Below are positions 1-6,336 of a DNA stretch of 15,056 nt, piece after piece. The stretch lies in assembly GCA_002482725.1 (NCBI GenBank), contig DLGO01000001.1, positions 71,719-86,774 on the forward strand, written 5' to 3'. The notes beneath the pieces are model-generated. The model did no database searches, was not told the DNA's origin, and worked only from the letters and a program-made list of their open reading frames with translations. Origin of the DNA: Bacteroidetes bacterium UBA7692. GTDB taxonomy: Bacteria; Bacteroidota; Bacteroidia; Chitinophagales; LD1. Each line of letters starts with the position of its first letter. The stretch's first letter is position 1. Both the position numbers and the translations under genes were made by a program.

Positions 1-642
1 GACCTGATTCACATATACCATCGGCAGCTGGTAGCGGGCTACATTGGCTTTCAGCATTTTTACCCGGGATTCAAAATGAGTATAACTGAATGGTGATGCA
101 GATAGATTGATAATAAAGTCAGGCTGCAGTTTTATCAACTCATCCAGTGGGCTGGCGATATATAGTGGATTTTCCAAGCCTGCATCCCAAATATCCTCGC
201 AGATAGTTACCGCAATTTTGGCCCCCTTAAATTCTAGTAAATGAAAACTTTGATTAGGCTCAAAATACCGGTATTCATCAAACACATCATAGGTTGGCAA
301 TAGTGTTTTGTTAAATACCTGTTGTATTTTACCGGCATTCAAAAAATAGGCGCTGTTATATAAATCCTTGCCACCGGGAAGGGTGTTGTAAGATGGGGCA
401 CCTAATAATACGGCCACCTTATTTGTTGCAAGGGCGATTGTTTCAACAGCTTTTATACATTGGGTTATAAAGTGAGGGTACGCAAGGAAATCCCTTGCCG
501 GGTAGCCACAAACGCTCAACTCACTGCAAACAAGCAAGTCTGCCCCTTGCTGCTCTGCGGTAGCTATAGCCCCGATTATTTTCTTTGTATTCAGTTCAAA
601 GTTCCCTACATGGAAATTGAGTTGTGCCAGACATATTTTCAT
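1..642 (-). CDS. nadE: Glutamine-dependent NAD+ synthetase, N-terminal part (cut by window edge)
   Basis: Catalyses the last step of NAD+ synthesis in the cytoplasm, the ATP-dependent amidation of deamido-NAD+ using ammonia from glutamine. Only the first 214 residues are present; the frame is still open at base 1, so the synthetase domain lies outside the window. The visible part is a nitrilase-fold glutaminase domain. It opens MKICLAQLNFHVGNFE, and the Glu-Lys-Cys triad is visible as E41 (SELSVCGYP), K112 (NKTLLPTYDVF) and C148 (VTICEDIWD). The last residues, VYVNQV, match the family just before its NQVG segment. The ATG at 642-640 is preceded by an AGGGG-like Shine-Dalgarno. It lies 48 nt downstream of the barrel gene on the same strand, so co-transcription is likely. 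A stand-alone nitrilase is unlikely, because the GYPARDFL and FDEYRYFEP segments are typical of NadE. Confidence 0.93.
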   Translation of the reverse strand, partial: MKICLAQLNFHVGNFELNTKKIIGAIATAEQQGADLLVCSELSVCGYPARDFLAYPHFITQCIKAVETIALATNKVAVLLGAPSYNTLPGGKDLYNSAYFLNAGKIQQVFNKTLLPTYDVFDEYRYFEPNQSFHLLEFKGAKIAVTICEDIWDAGLENPLYIASPLDELIKLQPDFIINLSASPFSYTHFESRVKMLKANVARYQLPMVYVNQV

Positions 643-690
643 TATTCCCCTGATATTGTGCTGCTAGTGTCTTTGTAATAATACCTAAGC

Positions 691-1413
691 TTAGAATAGG
701 ACTCCCATGCGTAAAGCGACATTGCGGAAGTATATCTTCTCATTTTTATCATCATAGTCTTTAATAACATTCACAAGACCATTGTTAAAGTAGAATCCCA
801 TCAGCAAAAAGGTTTTGTCATTCAGCTTGTATTCTACTCCTGCCCCTACCTGTATCCTTACATCGGCAAAGTTACTCCTGAATTTTGGTATAATGCGGGT
901 TACCTCATTATTCTTCCGGTATATGTTTTCTTTTTCTACTGATACATAAGTACCCGGATTTGCTTCTTCTGAAATGGCATCACTAAAATTTGCTCTTGAT
1001 GAGACGAAAAAATTAAAAGTGAAACCAACCTGTCCATAAAAGTGAAATTTCTTTTTTATCTCGTTGGTCTTAAGCTTAAGGGCTACCGGCAGTGCAAGGG
1101 TTTGAATGATATACTGCTCATTTACTTCTGTTATACTAAGTGATCTGGAAGCGAAAGATTTTCTGCCGGTAATGTTGCCACCTTCATAAGAACCATACAA
1201 TCCCGTGCTTATACCATAGTTTTTTTTGAAAAAGTATTCTACCACTATACCATAATCCGCATAAAACCTCGGATTTGCTTTTTTTAATTCTTTGCCCTGG
1301 GGTGATAGCCAGCCCACCCCTGGCGAAAATGCAAACCCCAATTTCAACTGTTTGGTGACAGCAAAAGAGCCTAAAGAGGTTAAAATAAATAGGGTAAATA
1401 AAATATGTTTCAT
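691..1413 (-). CDS. PorT-family-like outer-membrane beta-barrel protein
   Basis: A 240-residue predicted outer-membrane beta-barrel. Residues 1-18 form a signal peptide (short basic start, hydrophobic core, probable cleavage after SFA). The rest alternates polar and aromatic residues in strand-like runs (such as FHFYGQVGFTFNFF and IQVGAGVEYKL) and ends in a terminal Phe (VALRMGVLF), as is typical of BAM substrates. Length and pattern match the OMP_b-brl_2/PorT-like family, whose founding member PorT is needed for type IX secretion. True PorT/SprT orthology cannot be decided here, because the family contains many unrelated barrels. It lies upstream of nadE on the same strand and is divergent from gldB across 44 bp. 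The link to T9SS is inferred from gldB being next door. Confidence 0.75.
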   Translation of the reverse strand: MKHILFTLFILTSLGSFAVTKQLKLGFAFSPGVGWLSPQGKELKKANPRFYADYGIVVEYFFKKNYGISTGLYGSYEGGNITGRKSFASRSLSITEVNEQYIIQTLALPVALKLKTNEIKKKFHFYGQVGFTFNFFVSSRANFSDAISEEANPGTYVSVEKENIYRKNNEVTRIIPKFRSNFADVRIQVGAGVEYKLNDKTFLLMGFYFNNGLVNVIKDYDDKNEKIYFRNVALRMGVLF

Positions 1414-1457
1414 GTCGAATGTAGAAAGGCTATTAATTTGTACCGAAAATTAGAAAA
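1414..1457. promoter_or_regulatory. Short divergent intergenic region between barrel gene and gldB
   Basis: These 44 bp separate two divergent start codons, so promoter signals for both genes must lie here or inside the opposite gene. The stretch is AT-rich. The only partial match to the Bacteroidota -7 element (TAnnTTTG) is TTAATTTG, one mismatch, just before the gldB start. No TTG was found at a suitable distance upstream, so no promoter is called. Confidence 0.35.
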
Positions 1458-2504
1458 GTGAAACTGCAAAAAATATTCCTTGTTTTCGCTATTGCCTCAG
1501 TTTGTTTTCTGTCGCAATGCAAGTGTAATAAGTCAAAACCGGATGTAGACGTGTCTGGTATAGATGTGTCGGTAAAGATAGATCGGTTCGAGCAGGAATT
1601 TTTTGCTATCACCAAAGATAACGTAGCGGAACAAACGAAAGCTTTGGAGCGCAAGTATGGATATTTCTATCCTTTTTATGTGCATGACCTGATGCAGGGC
1701 TTCAGGACGGGCGATGATACAACCGTTTCTGTAACGCAGAATATAGTTGCCTTTACATCCGATAGTTTTATGAGGTCCTTTTACGATACAGTGGAAGCTA
1801 AGTATGCTGATGTAAAAGATTTGGAACAAGGCTTTACAGATGCTTATAAGCACATAAGGTATTATTTTCCGGAAGCGCCGCTGCCAAAGGTGATTACTAT
1901 GATTACCCAGGTGAGCTATGGTGCAATAACTGCTGATACCAGTGTGTTGGCCATAGGGCTGGATATGTTCCTGGGCGATAAGTTTCCCTATTATGATAAT
2001 TTTGGCATACCTGAGTATATACAGCGAAAGCTGGACAGGGAGTATATAGTAACCAATGGGGTAACCGTATTGGGCAACTTGTATTTCGGGCCGGATGAAT
2101 ATAAGCCTGGCCAGCCATTGTTAGAAGCTATGGTGGAAAGAGGGAAGCGCATGTATTTTTTAAGCCGTATTCTGCCGCAAACTCATGATACTATTTTGAT
2201 AGGCTATAGTGCCAAACAATTGGCCTGGTGTAATGAAAGTGAGTATGCTATATGGCAGTATATGAATGAGAAGGACTTGCTTTATACAGATAAAACCAGG
2301 GAGCAGTTGAGATTTATGAAAGAAGGGCCAACTACAAATGGTATGCCAATGGAGAGTCCTGGAAATTTAGGGTCGTGGATTGGTTGGAAAATTGTAAGTA
2401 AGTATATGGAAGAGGCGGGCGATAAGGTAAGCCTGAAACAATTGATGACTGAGGTAGATAATAAAACTATTTTGGCAAAGGCAAATTACAGGCCTAAGAA
2501 ATAA
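1458..2504 (+). CDS. gldB: Gliding motility lipoprotein GldB
   Basis: GldB is a cell-envelope lipoprotein required for gliding in Flavobacterium and linked to the GldKLMN/T9SS machinery; its biochemical role is unknown. The 348-residue protein starts with a lipoprotein signal (hydrophobic residues 6-18, FLSQC, lipidated Cys at 21). DVKI-type family segments follow: VSVKIDRFEQEFF near 38-50, then GKRMYFLSRILP, IGYSAKQLAWCNESEYAIW, ESPGNLGSWIGWKIV and a closing ANYRPKK, all typical of the family along its whole length. The GTG at 1458 is chosen because the signal peptide begins right there and there is no in-frame ATG nearby upstream. It leads a plus-strand unit: the next gene starts 4 nt after the stop. 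The gldC gene that follows gldB in F. johnsoniae is absent; a membrane protein and an exosortase take that place. Confidence 0.93.
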   Translation: MKLQKIFLVFAIASVCFLSQCKCNKSKPDVDVSGIDVSVKIDRFEQEFFAITKDNVAEQTKALERKYGYFYPFYVHDLMQGFRTGDDTTVSVTQNIVAFTSDSFMRSFYDTVEAKYADVKDLEQGFTDAYKHIRYYFPEAPLPKVITMITQVSYGAITADTSVLAIGLDMFLGDKFPYYDNFGIPEYIQRKLDREYIVTNGVTVLGNLYFGPDEYKPGQPLLEAMVERGKRMYFLSRILPQTHDTILIGYSAKQLAWCNESEYAIWQYMNEKDLLYTDKTREQLRFMKEGPTTNGMPMESPGNLGSWIGWKIVSKYMEEAGDKVSLKQLMTEVDNKTILAKANYRPKK

Positions 2505-2508
2505 GTTT

Positions 2509-3390
2509 ATGAATCGTATGAGTTCTTTTAGTGGGGATATCAATAAAGGCCGGGAAACATGGGATAGCAAGCTGTTTCGGTTGGTCAATTCTACTCTTTG
2601 CTTTTGTATAGCTTACATGATAATTACTTATTCATGTTTCTTCTTCTCTGGTATGGTTGCAAAGTTATTCAACTACCAAACGGATGTTTTTTATCACAGT
2701 ATTAAATTCTTTTTACATCAGAAGGAGTGGAAGAAGTTGAGCGTTACCATTATCTTTTCTACACCTGTTGTGGTGATGTTTTTGTTTGGGATGCTTGCGC
2801 TATACCTGAATTTTAAAGTAAGAAAACTCACTAATAATTTTAATCTGATATTGATATGGATGTTTGTGATAGGCACTACGATGGCCTGTATGCAAGGGTT
2901 TATTGCCAACTTAGGTCTTGGCGAGTATAATTCTCCTTTTTATCAGAATCTGGCTATTGTGTTTTCCTGGTTTTTTATACCAGAGGCATTGGCTTATCTG
3001 TTTACCATAGTTTCAGTTTTTGTATTCCTGTTCTTTGTTACCCGGTTTATACGACCATTCCTTGCTCTGTCATATTCTTATTCTAAGGTGAATAAGCTTA
3101 GTAGAAGGAGGAAGTACTTTTTTGAAACAGCAGTTGCTCCATATATCATCGGTGCTTTAATTACCTCCTATGTTACCTTCCCAATGAACATGTATGTCCA
3201 TGTTATTTATATTGTGGCTATTGGGCTTGCATTGTTTTTGGCTTGGCTTGCATTGTTTTATATAGATATAGAGCAGGATTTCGTTTATAAGTATAAAAGA
3301 CTTCAGAAGATAGACTATTTCCTTATTGCATTTTTTGTATGTATAGTAATGTTTATTTATACAGTTGGCTTTAAGGGTATCATCATGTAG
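2509..3390 (+). CDS. Uncharacterised polytopic membrane protein, possible exosortase partner
   Basis: I do not recognise this 293-residue protein. It is an integral membrane protein with about 7-8 hydrophobic segments, near residues 27-48, 79-101, 111-133, 147-157 with 160-181, 206-222, 228-251 and 269-287. Basic patches follow some of them (KVRK near 103, SRRRK near 198), suggesting those loops are cytoplasmic. No HExxH, rhomboid, glycosyltransferase or other catalytic motif is visible. The start is the ATG 4 nt after gldB, with a second ATG at codon 4. Its stop is 1 nt before the exosortase start, so the three genes are very probably co-transcribed and translationally coupled. Exosortases in Bacteroidota often have a dedicated membrane partner encoded beside them, so such a role is plausible but is inference from position only. 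Confidence 0.8.
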   Translation: MNRMSSFSGDINKGRETWDSKLFRLVNSTLCFCIAYMIITYSCFFFSGMVAKLFNYQTDVFYHSIKFFLHQKEWKKLSVTIIFSTPVVVMFLFGMLALYLNFKVRKLTNNFNLILIWMFVIGTTMACMQGFIANLGLGEYNSPFYQNLAIVFSWFFIPEALAYLFTIVSVFVFLFFVTRFIRPFLALSYSYSKVNKLSRRRKYFFETAVAPYIIGALITSYVTFPMNMYVHVIYIVAIGLALFLAWLALFYIDIEQDFVYKYKRLQKIDYFLIAFFVCIVMFIYTVGFKGIIM

Positions 3391-3391
3391 T

Positions 3392-3955
3392 ATGCTTAAA
3401 AAGATCCTTTCAAAATTTGTTGGGAAAGAGCAGCAGCTGCCAGCCATTTTTGCCACTAAAATGCTGCTGGTATATATCGGCTGGAAGCTATTCCGCTATG
3501 GAGCAGATAACATAACAGTTCTGAATTTTTATTGGAGAAAACTATCTGATATCGTCGCTCAGTGGGAAATAAACATTGCGGTTCCACTATTGCGTATTTT
3601 TCTTAATGAGAAAATTACTGTTTACTCGAGAAATATTTTGCTTGAGAAAAGCGTTGCCGTATATGTGGCAGATCACTGCCTTGGTCTTTCGGCTATGTTT
3701 ATTTTTACCGCATTTGTATTAGTTATAGAAGGCAATGTAAAGCATAAGATCTGGTTTATCCCTCTGGGCATATTTCTTATTGCTTTTATAAATGCTATAA
3801 GGGTTGCAGCGTTATGCTATATATTTAAATATGCTCCTGAGTGGTTTGATTTTAATCATTCCTATGTGTATGTAGCACTTACCTATGGAGCTATATTTCT
3901 GATGCTGATGTGGTGGATGGAGCGTTTTTATCCGGCAAGCAGATCAGCGCATTAA
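3392..3955 (+). CDS. Exosortase/archaeosortase family membrane transpeptidase
   Basis: Exosortases are inner-membrane cysteine enzymes thought to cleave a C-terminal sorting signal from secreted proteins and pass them to a surface anchor. This 187-residue protein has a hydrophobic N-terminal segment and several later TM helices. It carries the three family hallmarks in order: Cys 96 in DHCLGLSAM, Arg 137 in NAIRVAAL, and His 156 in NHSYVYVALTYG. The start is the ATG at 3392, 1 nt after the previous stop; a TTG at 3365 would extend it into that gene and is not favoured. The subtype (XrtF, XrtN, XrtX or other) cannot be settled by eye. No substrate with a matching C-terminal tripartite signal occurs in this window. 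Its last 12 nt overlap the 3' end of the convergent thioredoxin gene. Confidence 0.85.
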   Translation: MLKKILSKFVGKEQQLPAIFATKMLLVYIGWKLFRYGADNITVLNFYWRKLSDIVAQWEINIAVPLLRIFLNEKITVYSRNILLEKSVAVYVADHCLGLSAMFIFTAFVLVIEGNVKHKIWFIPLGIFLIAFINAIRVAALCYIFKYAPEWFDFNHSYVYVALTYGAIFLMLMWWMERFYPASRSAH

Positions 3956-4432
3956 TTCTCTTAATTCTGATAATACTTCAGGGCTGTCCCAACCTCTCTC
4001 TCCAATAGCTGTATATAATATTTGACCTTTTCTATCCAGTAAATAAGTCGTGGGAAATGTATGTATAAAATAAGGCTTACCCAGCATCTGGATTTGTACA
4101 TATCGCAAGTGGGATTCGCGGTGTTCTTTAAATGCAGATAGCTTGGTCAGGCTTTCATCACTTACACACAGTATCTGTAATCTTTTGGATTCAAGAGATT
4201 GTAACCTTTCCAGCGATGGAAGCTCGTTGATACAATTGCCACACCATGTAGCCATAAAGTTCACAAGAATATAATCCTGCTCTCCGCTTTCGATATCTAC
4301 AGCTAGGTTATTTGTGTCTGTTAGGTTGAACTGCTCAGGATGGATACTCGGTGCCACTCTGTATTTGACATAAAGGTGCGCACACCAGGCTAAGGCTATA
4401 AGCAACAGCCCAAAGGGTAAAATCCTTTTCAT
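3944..4432 (-). CDS. TlpA/ResA-like membrane-anchored thioredoxin
   Basis: A 162-residue periplasmic thiol-disulfide oxidoreductase, probably reducing disulfides in exported or cytochrome-maturation proteins. Residues 5-21 form a hydrophobic N-terminal anchor. The thioredoxin fold follows, with active site WCGNC (Cys 64 and Cys 67) in the context VNFMATWCGNC, and the expected cis-Pro 127 in HTFPTTYLLDRKG. Length and layout fit the TlpA/AhpC-TSA group. Cys 17 in the anchor could suggest a lipoprotein, but its residues (ALAWC) are a poor lipobox. It is the second gene of a minus-strand pair: the CoA-binding gene ends 1 nt before its ATG. Its stop codon lies inside the 3' end of the exosortase gene. 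No specific substrate can be named. Confidence 0.88.
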   Translation of the reverse strand: MKRILPFGLLLIALAWCAHLYVKYRVAPSIHPEQFNLTDTNNLAVDIESGEQDYILVNFMATWCGNCINELPSLERLQSLESKRLQILCVSDESLTKLSAFKEHRESHLRYVQIQMLGKPYFIHTFPTTYLLDRKGQILYTAIGERGWDSPEVLSELRELMR

Positions 4433-4433
4433 C

Positions 4434-4796
4434 TTAGTACTGCCCTGTATTAAGCAATACCAGTGTGCATGCCTCTTCAGTAGCTATGCCATTTTCTTCG
4501 GCCAATTCCTCCAACTCCCTGTTTTCTGTACCGGGATTGAAAATTATACGGCTTGGCTTTAGCTCCAGTATTTTATCGTAATAGCTTTTTTGTATAGAGG
4601 GGTTGATGTATAAGGTAAGCGTATCAACCGTTCCGGGCTCTGGAAATTCACTTTCTATTGTCACATCTGCCACGCTACCTGTATCGCGGCCCACTGCTAC
4701 TACCGAATGCTCGTGCCGGCGAAGTAGTTTTATAGCTCTGTTAGAGTATCTGTCTATATGTGTGGATGCTCCTAGCACCAAAGTTGTCTTTTTCAT
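4434..4796 (-). CDS. CoA-binding domain protein (YccU-like)
   Basis: A 120-residue single-domain Rossmann-fold protein of the CoA_binding_2 family. The N-terminal VLGASTHIDRYSNRAIKLL segment is the typical nucleotide-binding start with the RYS signature. HSVVAVGRD follows near residue 30, and FNPGTENRELEELAEENGI near residue 86 is the second conserved block. The length equals the whole domain, so the gene is complete. Related proteins bind CoA or its esters, but the cellular role is not established. It is soluble and cytoplasmic. It is the first gene of a pair with the TlpA-like thioredoxin (1 nt spacing), and it is divergent from the small gene at 4928 across 131 bp that must hold its promoter. 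Confidence 0.87.
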   Translation of the reverse strand: MKKTTLVLGASTHIDRYSNRAIKLLRRHEHSVVAVGRDTGSVADVTIESEFPEPGTVDTLTLYINPSIQKSYYDKILELKPSRIIFNPGTENRELEELAEENGIATEEACTLVLLNTGQY

Positions 4797-4821
4797 GTCA
4801 GTTCCCTTTTACGTGTACGAA

Positions 4822-4861
4822 TATGGACAAAGAACAGGACGTATGCACAAGACGTGGACAA
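4822..4861 (-). repeat. Three DnaA-box-like 9-mers
   Basis: Read on the minus strand, this segment holds TTGTCCACG (4853-4861), TTGTGCATA (4842-4850) and TTGTCCATA (4822-4830). Compared with the classical DnaA box TTATCCACA they have 2, 3 and 2 mismatches, always including G for A at position 3. Start-to-start distances are 11 and 20 bp. They could be weak DnaA boxes, sites for another regulator, or chance. Confidence 0.35.
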
Positions 4862-4882
4862 AAAGCATGTTAAAACGAAACA

Positions 4883-4899
4883 GCTAATAAGATATTAGC
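4883..4899. repeat. Perfect 7-bp inverted repeat with 3-nt loop
   Basis: GCTAATA and TATTAGC pair perfectly around AGA. The arm ends 28 nt before the GTG start of the small gene at 4928. It is unlikely to be a terminator: on the plus strand it is followed by GTACGAATCC rather than a T run, and no gene ends here. It could be an operator or a 5' UTR hairpin affecting translation of the downstream gene. Confidence 0.5.
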
Positions 4900-4927
4900 G
4901 TACGAATCCAAACGAACAAAACAGACA

Positions 4928-5209
4928 GTGAAGCAGATAGCTGAAGCAGAAATTTCTTTATTACAGTATAATTTCTCTTCTGTTGAAGTATTAGCTTCCG
5001 ACTCTGCCCGTGTTCAACGAAATGAATCGCTTTATCTGGCTATGCTGCTGGGTAATAACTACAGTAAGAAAGTGAAGCTAGTCACCAAAACAGAAGAAGA
5101 GCTTGTAACAATATCTGCTGTTATTTTGGCTGTGACAGAAACCCAGGTATTCCTGAAGGGAGGAAGTAAAATACCTGTAGTAGCCATATCCGAAGTTCAC
5201 ATTTATTAA
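4928..5209 (+). CDS. Small uncharacterised protein, Bacteroidota type
   Basis: A 93-residue soluble protein with no signal peptide or TM segment. The middle and C-terminal part is rich in beta strands: KVKLVTKTEEELVTISAVI, then ILAVTETQVFLKGGSKIPV and AISEVHIY. That pattern, a strand pair followed by LKGG-x-IP, resembles a short conserved protein I associate with Bacteroidota genomes, but no function is known to me. The N-terminal third (ISLLQYNFSSVEVLASD) may be helical. The GTG at 4928 is used because no better start lies upstream and the next ATG (codon 39) would remove a third of the protein. A predicted terminator directly follows the stop, so it appears to be a monocistronic unit, separate from obgE. 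Confidence 0.7.
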   Translation: MKQIAEAEISLLQYNFSSVEVLASDSARVQRNESLYLAMLLGNNYSKKVKLVTKTEEELVTISAVILAVTETQVFLKGGSKIPVVAISEVHIY

Positions 5210-5210
5210 T

Positions 5211-5240
5211 ACCCTGATTTCCTGTTAAATAGGGGTTTTT
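5211..5240 (+). terminator. Intrinsic terminator after the small gene
   Basis: Starting 2 nt after the stop codon, ACCCTGATTT (5211-5220) pairs with AAATAGGGGT (5227-5236) around the loop CCTGTT. That gives a 10-position stem with one G-A mismatch and one G-U pair, followed at once by a run of five T (5236-5240). This is the only convincing rho-independent terminator I found in the window. Confidence 0.65.
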
Positions 5241-5316
5241 CATGTTCTCGGACGGTATAGTCGATATAAACAGTTAAATTGCACCCCCTTTCTACCACTG
5301 CTTACAATAAGAATTC

Positions 5317-6336
5317 ATGGAACAGAACTTTATAGATTATGTAAAACTTTGCTGCCGTAGTGGCAAAGGTGGTACCGGCTCCTCACACTTTAGGAGAGAG
5401 AAATATATACCGCGTGGCGGACCGGATGGTGGCGATGGTGGTAGAGGCGGTCACGTTATATTGAAGGGCAATGCCCAGCTATGGACCATGCTGCACTTGA
5501 AATATCGTAAGCATGTAATGGCAGAAGATGGCGAACGCGGTGCAGGGTCGCTATGTAGTGGTAAGCAAGGGCAGGATGTGATACTCGAAGTACCACTAGG
5601 TACTATAGCACGTGATGTAGAAACAGGAAAGATAGACGTAGAAATAAACGAGGACGGCCAGGAGTATATATTGGTTGAAGGTGGAATGGGTGGCAAGGGT
5701 AACTCTTACTTTAAGACATCTACCAACCAGGCTCCTACGTATGCCCAGCCTGGCATACCCGGCAAAGAGGAGTGGAAAGTGCTTGAGTTGAAATTGCTTG
5801 CAGACGTGGGCCTTGTTGGTTTTCCCAATGCTGGTAAGAGCACGCTGCTGAGTGTAGTGAGTGCTGCAAAGCCTGAGATTGCAGATTATCCGTTTACGAC
5901 TCTGGTGCCAAACCTGGGAATGGTTTACTACCGCGACAAGTTCAGCTTTGTAATGGCAGATATACCGGGTATAATAGAGGGTGCGCACCAAGGCAAAGGC
6001 CTGGGAGTGCGATTCCTGCGCCATATAGAGCGCAATGCCTGCCTGCTGTTTATGGTGCCTGCCGATACCGATGATATAGTAGCTGCGTATAAAGTTTTGC
6101 TCAACGAACTGGACCAGTACAATCCCGACTTGCTGCATAAAGACCGGGTGTTGGCTGTCACCAAGTGCGACATCATAGATGACGAACTGAAGCTGATGAT
6201 AGAAAAGGACCTGAAAAAGAAATTAGGTAAAAAGGATGCTGTAAAAACTGTATTCATTTCTGCAGCTACAGGTGCCGGGATAGATAAGCTGAAAGATGAG
6301 TTGTGGGCGGTAATGAATAAAAAGGAAGAATATTAA
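5317..6336 (+). CDS. obgE: GTPase Obg/CgtA
   Basis: Obg is an essential GTPase that binds the 50S ribosomal subunit and takes part in late ribosome assembly and stress control. The 339-residue protein has the glycine-rich Obg fold at about 1-158 (IPRGGPDGGDGGRGG near 31-45 and GGMGGKGN near 122-129), then the G domain. The GTP motifs are all intact: P-loop GFPNAGKST (168-176), switch I YPFTTLVPNLG (TT at 194-195), DIPG (215-218), TKCD (282-285) and SAA (315-317). It ends soon after the G domain, lacking the OCT domain found in many Firmicutes and Actinobacteria, as is usual in Bacteroidota. The ATG at 5317 begins the expected N-terminus, MEQNFIDYVK. The transporter gene starts on the next base after its stop. 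Confidence 0.97.
   Translation: MEQNFIDYVKLCCRSGKGGTGSSHFRREKYIPRGGPDGGDGGRGGHVILKGNAQLWTMLHLKYRKHVMAEDGERGAGSLCSGKQGQDVILEVPLGTIARDVETGKIDVEINEDGQEYILVEGGMGGKGNSYFKTSTNQAPTYAQPGIPGKEEWKVLELKLLADVGLVGFPNAGKSTLLSVVSAAKPEIADYPFTTLVPNLGMVYYRDKFSFVMADIPGIIEGAHQGKGLGVRFLRHIERNACLLFMVPADTDDIVAAYKVLLNELDQYNPDLLHKDRVLAVTKCDIIDDELKLMIEKDLKKKLGKKDAVKTVFISAATGAGIDKLKDELWAVMNKKEEY

Larger units (their letters stand above)
4797..4927. promoter_or_regulatory. Divergent intergenic region with hairpin and short repeats
   Basis: This 131-bp stretch lies between two divergently transcribed genes and must hold both promoters. It contains a perfect hairpin (4883-4899), three related 9-mers between 4822 and 4861, and two copies of GTACGAAT at 4815-4822 and 4900-4907, which nearly bracket the other elements. 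No clear TTG/TAnnTTTG promoter pair was found on either strand. The density of short repeats suggests regulatory binding sites, but no regulator can be named. Confidence 0.45.

Noticed and set aside
685..694. Perfect palindrome CTAAGCTTAG at the end of the barrel gene
   Set aside because: It overlaps the stop codon, has no T run on the relevant strand and is only 10 bp, so it is too weak for a terminator or operator call.
1433..1440. Possible Bacteroidota -7 promoter element (TTAATTTG) before gldB
   Set aside because: It has a mismatch to TAnnTTTG, no TTG at the expected upstream distance and is very close to the start codon.
3365..3391. TTG start extending the exosortase gene into the upstream gene
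   Set aside because: The ATG at 3392, 1 nt after the upstream stop, is a normal coupled start; the extension overlaps coding sequence in another frame.
5279..5309. Possible promoter before obgE (TTG with a TA-starting element 21 nt later)
   Set aside because: The downstream element TACAATAA shares only TA with TAnnTTTG, so the match is not better than chance.
5596..6138. Long open frame of 180 codons antisense to obgE
   Set aside because: It lies fully inside a confident conserved gene, and its translation shows no recognisable domain or normal composition; it is a shadow frame.
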